64,000 bases of DNA from NCBI RefSeq assembly GCF_024802625.1, contig NZ_CP103371.1:3038001-3102000 (forward strand), in the 5' to 3' direction. Under the pieces are notes generated by a model, which worked only from the letters and a program-made list of their open reading frames with translations, made no database searches and was not told where the DNA came from. Position 1 is the first letter of the stretch; each line of letters begins with the position of its first letter. This document shows, piece by piece, positions 1-9,203 of this stretch. Source of the stretch: Massilia sp. H6 (lineage in GTDB: Bacteria > Pseudomonadota > Gammaproteobacteria > Burkholderiales > Burkholderiaceae_D). The translations under genes were made by a program, and so were the position numbers.

Positions 1-2
1 TG

Positions 3-956
3 AACGTGAAGAACCAGCCTTACGGCGGCTTCTATGTGTTCGACATCAGCCAGCATGCGTTCCAGAAATGGGAAAACAACCATGACGGCTACGGCAGCTT
101 CCAGGACCTGGAAAACGCCAGCCTGGAAGACGTGCGCGCCTTCCACCGCGATTACTACGGCCCCAACAATGCCGTGATCGCGATCGCCGGCGATGTCACG
201 CCGGCCCAGGGCTTTGCACTGGCGCAGAAATATTTCGGCGGTATCCCGGCCCGCCCGACCCCGAAGCCAACCGACTACAGCGAAGGGCTCAACACCGCCG
301 AGAAGCGGCTGGTGCAGAGCGATGCCCTGGCCCAGGTGCCGGCCATTGCCGCGGCCTGGAAGCTGCCGCCACGCGGTCATCGCGACCAGGCGGCCATGGC
401 GGTGCTGGCCGAGCTGCTCGGCGGCGGCGACGCGTCCCTGTTCTATCAAGGACTGGTGAAGGGGCGCGAGATCGCGCTCAACGTCAATACCTTGTTCGGC
501 CTGGGCGGCCCGTTCGACTACGACGGCCCGACGCTGCTGACCGTGTTCGCGCTGTACAAGCCCAACAGCAGCGCCGATGCGATGCTGAAGGCGATGGACG
601 AGGAAATCGCCAAGGTGGCGCAACACGGCGTCGACGCCGCCACCCTCAAGCGCGTCAAGACCCGCATGCTGGCCGATTGGAACAACCAGATGGAAAGCTT
701 CATCAACCGCGCCGACACCATGGCCAAGATGCAGGTGCTGTGGGGCGATGCGAACGTGGTCAACAAGATCCCGGGCTGGATCGACGCCGTCACGTCGGAC
801 GACATCCAGCGCGCCGTGCGCACCTACATGGTACCGACCAACCGGACCGTGATCGACCGTAAGCCGGCCGCCATGCTCGCTGCCCCGGCCGCTACCCCAG
901 CCGTTTCCCCGGCGACGGTTCCTACCACCCCTGCGCCAGCCGGCGCTGCAAAATAA
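3..956 (+). CDS. M16 family zinc metallopeptidase, C-terminal part (5' end outside window)
   Basis: The reading frame is open to the left edge, so the N-terminal half, where the HxxEH zinc site of M16 peptidases sits, is not visible. What remains is the C-terminal part of one M16 repeat and a following domain, including the typical stretch RDYYGPNNAVIAIAGDV. The tail after about residue 285 is rich in Ala, Pro and Thr and looks disordered. A second M16 gene starts 11 bases after the stop, so the two probably form a co-transcribed active/inactive pair, as in other bacterial periplasmic M16 heterodimers. The peptidase role is inferred from the family and the pairing. Confidence 0.85.
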   Translation, partial: NVKNQPYGGFYVFDISQHAFQKWENNHDGYGSFQDLENASLEDVRAFHRDYYGPNNAVIAIAGDVTPAQGFALAQKYFGGIPARPTPKPTDYSEGLNTAEKRLVQSDALAQVPAIAAAWKLPPRGHRDQAAMAVLAELLGGGDASLFYQGLVKGREIALNVNTLFGLGGPFDYDGPTLLTVFALYKPNSSADAMLKAMDEEIAKVAQHGVDAATLKRVKTRMLADWNNQMESFINRADTMAKMQVLWGDANVVNKIPGWIDAVTSDDIQRAVRTYMVPTNRTVIDRKPAAMLAAPAATPAVSPATVPTTPAPAGAAK

Positions 957-967
957 GGAGCGCATCG

Positions 968-2395
968 ATGAACAAACTGATGCCACTGGCCCTGACTTCG
1001 GCCATCTTGCTGGCCTTTGCCCCGGGCGCTGCCGCGTCGGCCGCTGCCGCCGTGGAGCCATCCAGCGCCATGCCGGCCTACGGCAAGGACAAGCCGATTC
1101 CGGTGCCAAACGTCGCCAGGAAGACCCTGCCGAACGGCTTGAGCGTGTGGATCGTGCCGCGCCAGGGCCTGCCGCGCGTGGACTACGTGCTGGCGGTACG
1201 CAACGCCGGCTTCGCAGCCGATGCGCCGTCGACACCGGCCTTTGCCAGCATGCTGGCCGGCCTGCTCAGCGAAGGCAGCGCCAAGCGCGACTCGCGCGCC
1301 ATCGCCGAGGCGGCGCAAGGAATGGGCGGCGAGATCGGCGCCGGCGCCTCGTCGGATGGCTTGATCGTCTCGGCCAATGCCTTGAGCTCGCAGGCCGCGC
1401 CGATGATGCAGCTGCTGGCCGAAGTGGCCCGCACGCCGGCCTTCCCGCAAAACGAAGTGGCGCTGGCCAAGGCCAATGCGTTGCAGGCGCTACGGGTTGC
1501 CGAAACCCAGCCGGCCTTCCGTGCCGAGCGCGCGGTCAACAAGGCAGTCTATGGCGAGCACCCGTATGGCCGCACTTCTCCCACGGTAGAAGCAATCAAC
1601 GCGGTGACGCCGGAGATGCTGCGCGCCGAACACGCGCGCCGCATCCGCCCGGACCGCGCCCTGCTCGTGATCACCGGCCGCATCAGCCAAGCCGAAGGCA
1701 TGAAGCTGGCGCAGCAGGCTTTCGGCGACTGGAAAGCCAGCGGCCAGCCACTGCCCGATACCGCTGCCGCGCCCAGCAATGCCAACCCGGCGCGCATCCT
1801 GCTGCAGCGTGACGGCAGCGTGCAGTCGACCCTGCGCCTGGGCAGCCCCGGCATCGCCGCCAGCGCCGACGACCAGATTGCGCTGCGCCTGGCCAGCACC
1901 ATCCTGGGCGGCGGCTTCTCGAGCCGCGTCAACACCAACCTGCGCGAAGAAAAGGGCTATACCTACGGCGCCTCGGCGGGCGCACGCATGAACCGTGCCG
2001 GCGGCGCCATCGTCGGCGGCGCGGACGTGCGCAACGAGGTCACCGGTGCGGCCCTGAGCGAATACCTCGGCGAATACCAGCGCATCGGAACCGAACTGGT
2101 CCCGCCCAAGGAAATGGAGATGAACAAACGTTATGTCGCGGGCAGCTACATGATCAGCAACCAGCTGCAGCGCGCCGTCGCCGGCACCCTGGCGCAGAAC
2201 TGGCTGGTCGGCCTGCCGCCCGAGTTCCTGGGCCAATATGTGCCGCGCATCCTGAAGGTCTCGCCGGAACAGGTGCGCGACGTATCGAAGCGGTATTTCT
2301 CGCCCGAGCGCCAGTCGATCGTGGTCGTGGGCGACAAGGCTGCGCTGGGCGAGCAGCTCAAGGCGTTCGGGGAATTTTCGGTGCAGGAAAAATAA
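968..2395 (+). CDS. M16 family peptidase-like subunit, probably non-catalytic partner
   Basis: This 475-residue protein has an N-terminal signal peptide (hydrophobic core about residues 8-27) and two M16 domains. The position where active members carry HxxEH reads FASMLAGLLSEG, so the zinc ligands are absent. The C-terminal half keeps the substrate-contact motif EEKGYTYGASA, with the R/Y-type residues known from inactive M16 subunits. It lies 11 bases downstream of the other M16 gene, with AAGGAG just before the ATG. It probably forms a periplasmic heterodimer with that protein, which would supply the zinc site. The substrate cannot be told from sequence. Confidence 0.88.
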   Translation: MNKLMPLALTSAILLAFAPGAAASAAAAVEPSSAMPAYGKDKPIPVPNVARKTLPNGLSVWIVPRQGLPRVDYVLAVRNAGFAADAPSTPAFASMLAGLLSEGSAKRDSRAIAEAAQGMGGEIGAGASSDGLIVSANALSSQAAPMMQLLAEVARTPAFPQNEVALAKANALQALRVAETQPAFRAERAVNKAVYGEHPYGRTSPTVEAINAVTPEMLRAEHARRIRPDRALLVITGRISQAEGMKLAQQAFGDWKASGQPLPDTAAAPSNANPARILLQRDGSVQSTLRLGSPGIAASADDQIALRLASTILGGGFSSRVNTNLREEKGYTYGASAGARMNRAGGAIVGGADVRNEVTGAALSEYLGEYQRIGTELVPPKEMEMNKRYVAGSYMISNQLQRAVAGTLAQNWLVGLPPEFLGQYVPRILKVSPEQVRDVSKRYFSPERQSIVVVGDKAALGEQLKAFGEFSVQEK

Positions 2396-2444
2396 GGCGC
2401 CAGCCCGCCTTGTTTCAAAGGCTAGCCTGGCGCCAGTTGCCGGG

Positions 2445-4370
2445 CTAGCCTTTCAGCGCCCGTTCAAGGTCGCCCAGCTCGGCCGGCTTGACCAGATGGG
2501 CGTCGAACCCGGCTTCCATCGCACGCCGGCGGTCTTCCGGCGAGCCGTAGCCGGTATGGGCCACCAGGCGAATGCCGGCCAGCGCGGGATTTCTCTTGAT
2601 GCGGCGCGCGACCTCGTAGCCGTCGATACCAGGCAGGCCGATGTCGAGCACGATCACCTGCGGTCTGTGGTGCAGCGCTAGCGACTCGATCTGCGAGGCG
2701 TCCGAGCTCGCCCAGGTCTGGTAGCCCATCTCGGCCAGCAGGAAGCCCATCATCTCCATCGCGTCGACATTGTCGTCGACCAGCAGCACGCGCATGCCGC
2801 TGCCGCCGGCGTCGGCGGCCGGATCGCAGGCCAGCGCCGGCGCGACCGTGCCCAGGCGCAGCAGCGGCAGCTCCACCGAGAATGTGCTGCCCATCCCGAT
2901 GCCCGGGCTTTCGGCCGTCAGGCGCCCGCCATGCAGTTCGAGCAGGTGGGCGACCAGCGACAGGCCGATGCCCAGGCCTTCGGGCGCGCGGTCGGGCGGC
3001 ACATCGACCTGGGCGAACATGCCGAAGATGCGCGGCAGGTTGTCCTCGGCGATGCCGATACCGTTATCGTGCACCGAGATCTTTACCTGCCCTGCGTCCG
3101 CCACCCCTGCCGTCACGCTCGCGAGCACGGTGATGTCACCCCCTTGCGGCGTGAACTTGGCGGCGTTGTGCAGCAGATTTCCGATCGACTGGGCCAGGCG
3201 CACCGGATCGCCCGAGACCCAGACCTCTTGCTCCGGCAGCCTGACGTCGAGCCGGTGGCGGCGCGCCGCGATCAGCGGGCCGGCCGTCTCGATGGCCTGG
3301 TGGACCACGGTGCCAAGGTTGACGTCCTCGCGGCGCAGGACGATCTTGCCTTCCGAGATGCGGGCCACGTCCAGCAAATCGTCGACCAGGTGCGCCAGGT
3401 GATCCACCTGGCGCGTGATGACTTCGCGCGCGCGCGCCTGGCGCTCGTTGATCTGCCCCGCGCTGCCGTCGCCCGACGTCCCGAGCAGCGCCGCCGCATT
3501 GCGGATCGGGCTGAGCGGATTGCGCAGTTCGTGCGCCAAGGTGGCCAGGAACTGGTTCTTGTTGCGGTCGGCGGCGCGCAGCAGCGCCTCCATTTCCCTG
3601 CGGCTGGTGATGTCGCTGGTGACGCGCGCGACGCGATAGACGTCGCCGCGCGTGCCACGCACCGGAAACAAACGGTCGCGCACCCAGCGTGTCTTGCCGT
3701 CCTGGCCGATCACGCGGCATTCCTCGTCGTAATGCGGCGCCAGCGCCAGCTGATTCCAGCGCTGCGCCATGCGAGAGCGGTCGTCGGGATGAACCGCGTC
3801 GAGCCAGTCCATGGGCTGCACGCGCAGGGAATCGACGCTGCGCCCCCACAGGGTCGGATAGGCCGGGCTGACATAAACCAGCGCGGCATCGGGTACGGTG
3901 AACATCCAGAACACGTCGTCGATGTTGTCGGTGATCTGGCGGAAGCGCTCTTCGCTGTCGCGCAGTTCGCCCTGGGTCTGGCGCATGCGCACCAGCGCAT
4001 TGACGTTCGCGATCAGCTCGTCGGCCTCGATCGGCGCGGCCAGGTAGTTGTCGGCGCCGCCTTCCAGGCCGCGAATCTTGTCGGCGCGCCCGGTGAGCGC
4101 GGCCGAGGTCTGCAAGACCAGTACCATGCTGCTGTCCGGATTGGCCTTGATGCGCCGGCACACTTCGATGCCGTTAATATCTGGCAGTTTTACATCCAGT
4201 AATACCAGCGCGGGATGCTGTTGCTGGACCATCTCGAGCGCATCGGTGCCGTTGGCTGCCTCGATTACCTCGAAGCCAGCGCTTTGCAGGATCCGGGTCT
4301 TGGCGTAGCGCGCGCCGTCGTTGTCGTCCACGTTGAGAATCAGGGGCATCTTGGTCGGATGGGAATTCAT
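2445..4370 (-). CDS. Hybrid sensor kinase: REC-PAS-HisKA-HATPase-REC
   Basis: The 641-residue protein has a receiver domain (about 7-125; phospho-Asp in LLDVKLPDINGIEV), a PAS domain (about 135-255), a HisKA box with HELRNP near residue 280, a HATPase with N, G1 and G2 boxes (about 385-500) and a second receiver (about 525-640; LDIGLPGIDGYEVA). The first receiver reads NYLAAPIE where receivers normally have a conserved Lys (YLVKP), so its switching may be altered. The start was chosen at the ATG forming an ATGA overlap with the upstream kinase gene. It is the last gene of the rsbRST cluster, so it may be the final relay of that pathway. No DNA-binding output domain is present. Confidence 0.88.
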   Translation of the reverse strand: MNSHPTKMPLILNVDDNDGARYAKTRILQSAGFEVIEAANGTDALEMVQQQHPALVLLDVKLPDINGIEVCRRIKANPDSSMVLVLQTSAALTGRADKIRGLEGGADNYLAAPIEADELIANVNALVRMRQTQGELRDSEERFRQITDNIDDVFWMFTVPDAALVYVSPAYPTLWGRSVDSLRVQPMDWLDAVHPDDRSRMAQRWNQLALAPHYDEECRVIGQDGKTRWVRDRLFPVRGTRGDVYRVARVTSDITSRREMEALLRAADRNKNQFLATLAHELRNPLSPIRNAAALLGTSGDGSAGQINERQARAREVITRQVDHLAHLVDDLLDVARISEGKIVLRREDVNLGTVVHQAIETAGPLIAARRHRLDVRLPEQEVWVSGDPVRLAQSIGNLLHNAAKFTPQGGDITVLASVTAGVADAGQVKISVHDNGIGIAEDNLPRIFGMFAQVDVPPDRAPEGLGIGLSLVAHLLELHGGRLTAESPGIGMGSTFSVELPLLRLGTVAPALACDPAADAGGSGMRVLLVDDNVDAMEMMGFLLAEMGYQTWASSDASQIESLALHHRPQVIVLDIGLPGIDGYEVARRIKRNPALAGIRLVAHTGYGSPEDRRRAMEAGFDAHLVKPAELGDLERALKG

Positions 4371-5743
4371 TCGTTCGTTCCATGGGAACCATCCGCGCAC
4401 GGATGGCGGCGCGGCAGTTCGAGTGAGAAGGTCGATCCGCTACCTTCCTGGCTGGTGACCAGGACCCGGCCGCCGAGCAGGTCGGCCAGCTTGCGGCACA
4501 GCGGCAGACCCAGGCCGGTACCCTTGCTGCGCCGCTGCAGCGGGTGCTCGATCTGGCTGAATTCTTCGAAAATCAGTTGCAGGTTGTCGGCGCTGATGCC
4601 GATGCCGGTATCGGTCACATCGAAGCGGATGGTGCCGGCCGCGGCATCCTCGCTGGCCGTCACGCGAACCGAACCGCTTTCGGTGAATTTCAATGCGTTC
4701 GAGATGAAATTGCGCAGGATTTGCGAAATCATGCCTTCATCGGAATCGAACGGCTGCGCCACCTCGTCGGCTTCGAATACCAGTTCTACCCTGGTCTCGT
4801 CGACCAGCGGGCGCAGCATGCCCTTGAGCGCACGGAACAAGTGGTCGACCACCACCGGCTCGAGATGCACCTCGACCTTGCCGGCCTCGATCTTGGCCAG
4901 GTCGAGCAGGTCATTTACCAGTTCGGACAGGTCGCGCGCCGCGCTGGCGATGAACTGCACCTGGCGCTCCTGCTCGACGCTCAGTTCACCGTCCATGCGA
5001 TCGAGCAGCAACTGGGCCAGTGCCCGGATCGACGACAGCGGCGTGCGCAGCTCGTGGCTGGTGTTGGACAGGAAGCGCGACTTCATTTCGTCGGCGCGGC
5101 GCAAGCGCTCGGCCTTGTCTTCGATCTCGGCGTACAGCGCAACGATGCCGCGATTGGTGTCTTCGAGTTCGCGCGTGAGCGACATCAGGTCTTCCTGACG
5201 CTCGCGCAATTCGGACAGCGTAGCCACCAGTTCCTGGTTCTGCAGCTGCAGTTCGTGCAGCGGATTGGCCACGGGGGTATCGGCCAGGAGGGTACTGATC
5301 TCCAGCAGCCTGGCGCGGCTGATGGCCGTCCCGCGCGTCAGGTACTTGCGCATGCTGACCTTGCCGATGCCGCCGCCAGCGACCGGCTCGGATTCGCACT
5401 CGTCCATCAGGCGCTGCGCCGTGACCAGGGCCGGTCCGGGCGCCGAGAGCGTACCGGCATCGGCGTGCGGCGCCTGGCGCAGCAGCGCACGCGGCCCGGT
5501 GCCGGCGAAGATGCTCACTTCCAGATACTGGCGCTCGTCCTGGTCGTCGAAGGTAAAACCCGCGCGCCCGCCGCGGCCCTGGTGGCAGGCGCTGCGCGCG
5601 ACTTCGGACACCGCGGTACCGATACGCACCTGGTCCTGTTGCGAAAATCCCAGCAGCGCCGACAGCTGGCGGGCCCGCTGGCGTACCTGCACCACGTCCT
5701 CGTCGTTGTCGAGGGCGACGTTGAGGATGCGCTGGACGCTCAC
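4367..5743 (-). CDS. Sensor histidine kinase with degenerate RsbT-like N-terminal domain
   Basis: This 458-residue protein begins with about 130 residues resembling RsbT/RsbW-type GHKL kinases. A coiled coil follows (about 165-220, rich in E, L, R), then HisKA (SHELRTPLSS, about residue 230) and a canonical HATPase (NALKF, DTGIGI, GTGLGL). In the N-terminal domain the N-box reads SEVARSACHQ, against SELARNTIKY in the true RsbT encoded nearby, so the metal-binding Asn is replaced by Ser. This suggests a binding module rather than a kinase. It overlaps its neighbours by ATGA on the downstream side and 4 bases upstream. No membrane segment is visible, so it is probably cytoplasmic and may read stressosome status. 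Confidence 0.87.
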   Translation of the reverse strand: MSVQRILNVALDNDEDVVQVRQRARQLSALLGFSQQDQVRIGTAVSEVARSACHQGRGGRAGFTFDDQDERQYLEVSIFAGTGPRALLRQAPHADAGTLSAPGPALVTAQRLMDECESEPVAGGGIGKVSMRKYLTRGTAISRARLLEISTLLADTPVANPLHELQLQNQELVATLSELRERQEDLMSLTRELEDTNRGIVALYAEIEDKAERLRRADEMKSRFLSNTSHELRTPLSSIRALAQLLLDRMDGELSVEQERQVQFIASAARDLSELVNDLLDLAKIEAGKVEVHLEPVVVDHLFRALKGMLRPLVDETRVELVFEADEVAQPFDSDEGMISQILRNFISNALKFTESGSVRVTASEDAAAGTIRFDVTDTGIGISADNLQLIFEEFSQIEHPLQRRSKGTGLGLPLCRKLADLLGGRVLVTSQEGSGSTFSLELPRRHPCADGSHGTNE

Positions 5744-6786
5744 CCGGCAGCTCCCACGCCGTGCGCAGCTGCGTGGCCCAGCCGGCGCACCACCAGCACC
5801 ATCGCATCGTCGCGGCGGCGGATGAAGTCGCGCATCAGCACGGCCGCGATCAGCGCCGGGCTATGCCCCTGCAAGCCTGGATACTTGTCCAGGTCCCACT
5901 GGGTCGAGATACCATCGGAGTGCAGGATGCAGATCGCGCCCGGTGGGAACGGTACGGTGAATCCCTGCACCTTGCGCATGTTGTGGCCGACGATGCCGTT
6001 GTGCGACACCAGTGCGCGCCGTGTGTCGTGGTACACGTAGCCGGCAATGTTGCCAATGCCGGCATAGTGCAGTTCTGAGGCAGCGAAATCGAGGCGCGCC
6101 ACCGCCAGTGCAGCGCCGCGCGTACCGCGCAGCGCTTCGTGCGTGGCGTGGACCGCGTCAGCGGCGTTCAGTGGAGGTGCCGGCTTGTCGAACACCCCGA
6201 TCGCTGCAGCCGAGGCGCGCGCCGCGTTCGGGCCATGCCCGAGTCCGTCGGAAGCGAGCACCATCGCGCCGCCGTCGTCGCAGCGGACCGCCCAGCCATC
6301 GCCGCATTCGTCTTCGCCGGCCAGCGGCGTCATGAGCGCGCCCACGTCGACGCCACACGCATCGGGCGCCGGGGCCGTGCTCCACAGCCGCATGAAAAAG
6401 ACCGAGCCCTTGCCGGGCTGCGAATAGACGTCGAATTCATCCGCCTGGCGCCGCATGGCGCCCAGGCCGGTACCGGCGGTGCCGGCGGTCGAGACGCCAT
6501 CGACCAGGCTGGCCGCCAGGTCGGCGATGCCGGGCCCCTCGTCGAGCGCCAGCACGTCGATGCCGACGCCCGCGCTCGACTGGGAGGGCCCGATATGGAT
6601 CACGCCGCGGTCCGCGTGCTTGAGGATGTTGGTGGCCGCTTCAGTAACGATCAGGGCCAGTTTCCCGGCCCGGATGTCATCAAAACCGAGACTGTCCGCC
6701 AGCCGCTGCCCTTCCCTGCGCGCTGCCGCGACATCGCTGGCGTGCTCGATCGAACACACCAGCTGCGGTGTCAATGAACTGATCAT
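5740..6786 (-). CDS. RsbW/RsbT-like GHKL domain fused to RsbX/SpoIIE-type PP2C phosphatase
   Basis: The N-terminal half (about 1-135) is a GHKL serine-kinase domain with an intact N-box (TEAATNILKH) and G-boxes (DEGPGIAD, GTGLGAM). The C-terminal half (about 155-345) is a PP2C/SpoIIE-like phosphatase with metal-ligand acidic motifs LASDGLGHG, HSDGIS and RRDDAMV. In known stressosome loci RsbX dephosphorylates RsbR and RsbS to reset the complex, which is the likely role here. The ATG at 6786 overlaps the rsbT stop as ATGA. An upstream ATG at 6795 would add three residues. It lacks the RsbT-binding N-terminal domain of RsbU, so it fits RsbX better than RsbU. Confidence 0.85.
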   Translation of the reverse strand: MISSLTPQLVCSIEHASDVAAARREGQRLADSLGFDDIRAGKLALIVTEAATNILKHADRGVIHIGPSQSSAGVGIDVLALDEGPGIADLAASLVDGVSTAGTAGTGLGAMRRQADEFDVYSQPGKGSVFFMRLWSTAPAPDACGVDVGALMTPLAGEDECGDGWAVRCDDGGAMVLASDGLGHGPNAARASAAAIGVFDKPAPPLNAADAVHATHEALRGTRGAALAVARLDFAASELHYAGIGNIAGYVYHDTRRALVSHNGIVGHNMRKVQGFTVPFPPGAICILHSDGISTQWDLDKYPGLQGHSPALIAAVLMRDFIRRRDDAMVLVVRRLGHAAAHGVGAAG

Positions 6787-7250
6787 CGTTTCCATTTACT
6801 TACCAATACCGCTGTTCCTTCGCCGAAACGGCTGTCGACCTCGAATTCGTCGACCAGGCGCCGGGAACCGCCAAACCCGAGACCCAGGCCGCCGCCGGTG
6901 GTGAAGCCGTCGCGCAGCGCGCTGTCGACATCGGCAATGCCGGGACCGGCGTCGACGAAGATCAGGCTGATGCCCTTGCGCACGCCATCGTTGAGATCAT
7001 CGAGATGCGCTTGCCCGCCACCGCCGTACTTGATCGTGTTGCGCGCCAATTCGCTCGCCGCCGTGACCAGCTTGGTCTGGTCGACCAGCGACAGCGCGAT
7101 CGCCACGGCGCGTTCGCGCACCTGTTTGCGCAGTCCCACGACATCCTCGTCCGAGCGCAGGCGCAGCGTCACACGCCCGGTGCGCTGCTGGCGATGAAGC
7201 TCCAGCAGTTCGGTCTCGAACAGGACTGCATTGGTTTGCGCGTCGCCCAT
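6783..7250 (-). CDS. rsbT: RsbT-type serine/threonine protein kinase (stressosome switch kinase)
   Basis: The 155-residue protein is a single GHKL domain with N-box SELARNTIKY, G1 box DAGPGIAD and the Gly-rich GGGLGLGFGGSRR. In Bacillus, RsbT is held by RsbS/RsbR and phosphorylates them on stress, then leaves to activate its target. Compared with the usual length of about 133 residues it has about 20 extra N-terminal residues. Its ATG overlaps the rsbS stop as TGATG, and it is followed by an ATGA overlap with the RsbX-like gene, so translation is probably coupled. The target here may be one of the two downstream kinases, since no RsbU is present. Confidence 0.92.
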   Translation of the reverse strand: MGDAQTNAVLFETELLELHRQQRTGRVTLRLRSDEDVVGLRKQVRERAVAIALSLVDQTKLVTAASELARNTIKYGGGGQAHLDDLNDGVRKGISLIFVDAGPGIADVDSALRDGFTTGGGLGLGFGGSRRLVDEFEVDSRFGEGTAVLVSKWKR

Positions 7251-7606
7251 CAGCCGAGATTCTTTCCTAACAACGCCATGCCTTTTTCGACGTTGAGCGC
7301 GGTCTTCACGCCATGCAGCGTCAGGCCGAGTTCGACCAGGGTAATGGCCACGGCCGGCTGCATGCCAACCACCACGGTCTGGGCGTCGAGCACGCGTGCC
7401 ATCGCCGCGGTGTTGCTGATCATGCGGCCGATGAAGGAATCGACCAGGTCGAGCGCCGAAATATCGATCAGCACGCCCTTGGCGGCATCGCGCACGATGC
7501 GCTGGGTCAGGTCGTCCTGCAGCGTCATCGCGAGGCGGTCGTGCATGTCGACCTGAATCGTCACCAGCAGCAGGTCGCCCATGCGAAGGATAGGAATCCG
7601 TTCCAT
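7250..7606 (-). CDS. rsbS: RsbS-type single STAS-domain protein (stressosome scaffold)
   Basis: This 118-residue STAS protein carries the phospho-acceptor region IDISALDLVDSFIGRM. Ser57 corresponds to the Ser phosphorylated by RsbT in Bacillus RsbS. The start MERIPILRMG was preferred over upstream in-frame codons because it gives the usual family length and begins 7 bases after the rsbR stop. RsbS and RsbR together form the stressosome core that sequesters RsbT. The gene sits in the conserved order rsbR-rsbS-rsbT. Confidence 0.93.
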   Translation of the reverse strand: MERIPILRMGDLLLVTIQVDMHDRLAMTLQDDLTQRIVRDAAKGVLIDISALDLVDSFIGRMISNTAAMARVLDAQTVVVGMQPAVAITLVELGLTLHGVKTALNVEKGMALLGKNLG

Positions 7607-7613
7607 GTCGGGC

Positions 7614-8477
7614 TTATGCCTTGTTGGTGATGATGGTGGTGCCGGTGCGCTCGAGCGCGACCATGAAGGCATCGGCCAGCGTCGCCTTGGTGACCACGTC
7701 TTCCAGGTTCACGCCCAGGTGCACGATGGTCTGGGCGATCTGTGGACGGATGCCGCTGATGATGCAGTCGGCACCCATCAGGCGCGCCGCCGCGATGGTC
7801 TTCATCAGGTGCTGCGCCACCAGGGTGTCCACGGTCGGCACGCCGGTGATGTCGATGATGGCGATCACGGCGCCGGTGTCGACGATCTTTTGCAGGATGT
7901 TTTCCATCACCACCTGGGTGCGTGCCGAGTCCAGCGTGCCGATCAGCGGCAGCGCCAGGATGCCGTTCCACAGCTTGACGACCGGCGTGGACAGCTCGAG
8001 CAACTCCTGCTGCTGGCGCACGATGATCTGGTCTTTGGTCTTCTGGAACATTTCGATGGTGTACAGGCCGAGCTGGTCCAGCAGGGTGCTGACCAGCCAG
8101 GAAGCGCCGGCCAGGCCTTGTGGATCGTCGGCGAAACCATTGCGCAGGCGCGCGAACACCGGCTGCTTGAACGAGAACACGAAGGTAGCGGTGTCGCTCG
8201 GCGTCGAACCCGACTTGGCGCGCGAGGACGAAATTTCGGCCAGCAGGTCGCGCACCTCGTCCCACGAGCGGTGCTCGATATTTTCAAGTTCGCCGCCACG
8301 GGTGGCGGTAATGAAGGCAGCCAGGAACTGCTGGGTGTGGCTGCGCAACTGCTCGCGCGATGCGCTGGTACCGCGCACCATCAGCGATTCGAGCTGGGCC
8401 AGCCATTCGGCGCCGATAGGAGCTTGTTCCTGCTGCAGCAACTGGCTGATGTGGCTCGCGAGATCGGTCGTCGTCAT
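7614..8477 (-). CDS. rsbR: RsbR-type stressosome sensor with RsbRD-like N-terminal domain and STAS domain
   Basis: The 287-residue protein has an all-helical N-terminal sensor region (about 1-150) and a C-terminal STAS domain (about 160-285). The linker/STAS start reads ELSTPVVKLWNGILALPLIG, and the second phospho-Thr region is ITGVPTVDTLV. Candidate phospho-Thr are about 181 and 218, by comparison with RsbRA. The N-terminal domain is not a heme globin by eye, so the stimulus is unknown. The ATG at 8477 has AGGGAA at good spacing. An ATG two codons upstream (8483) sits too close to it. This is the first gene of the cluster. Confidence 0.9.
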   Translation of the reverse strand: MTTTDLASHISQLLQQEQAPIGAEWLAQLESLMVRGTSASREQLRSHTQQFLAAFITATRGGELENIEHRSWDEVRDLLAEISSSRAKSGSTPSDTATFVFSFKQPVFARLRNGFADDPQGLAGASWLVSTLLDQLGLYTIEMFQKTKDQIIVRQQQELLELSTPVVKLWNGILALPLIGTLDSARTQVVMENILQKIVDTGAVIAIIDITGVPTVDTLVAQHLMKTIAAARLMGADCIISGIRPQIAQTIVHLGVNLEDVVTKATLADAFMVALERTGTTIITNKA

Positions 8478-8529
8478 CTTCATTTCCCTTGTCGAATATG
8501 GATTATTGTCGACACCGCGCCTGGAGTTA

Positions 8530-9150
<621 letters not shown>

Positions 9151-9203
9151 CAATCGCTTTTGAAAGGTCTTCCGCCAGAATTGGACGGGGAATTTTGTCT
9201 TAT

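Noticed and set aside
5265..5825. Plus-strand frame over the kinase genes
   Set aside because: It overlaps two well-supported minus-strand genes, with no domain or ribosome site of its own.
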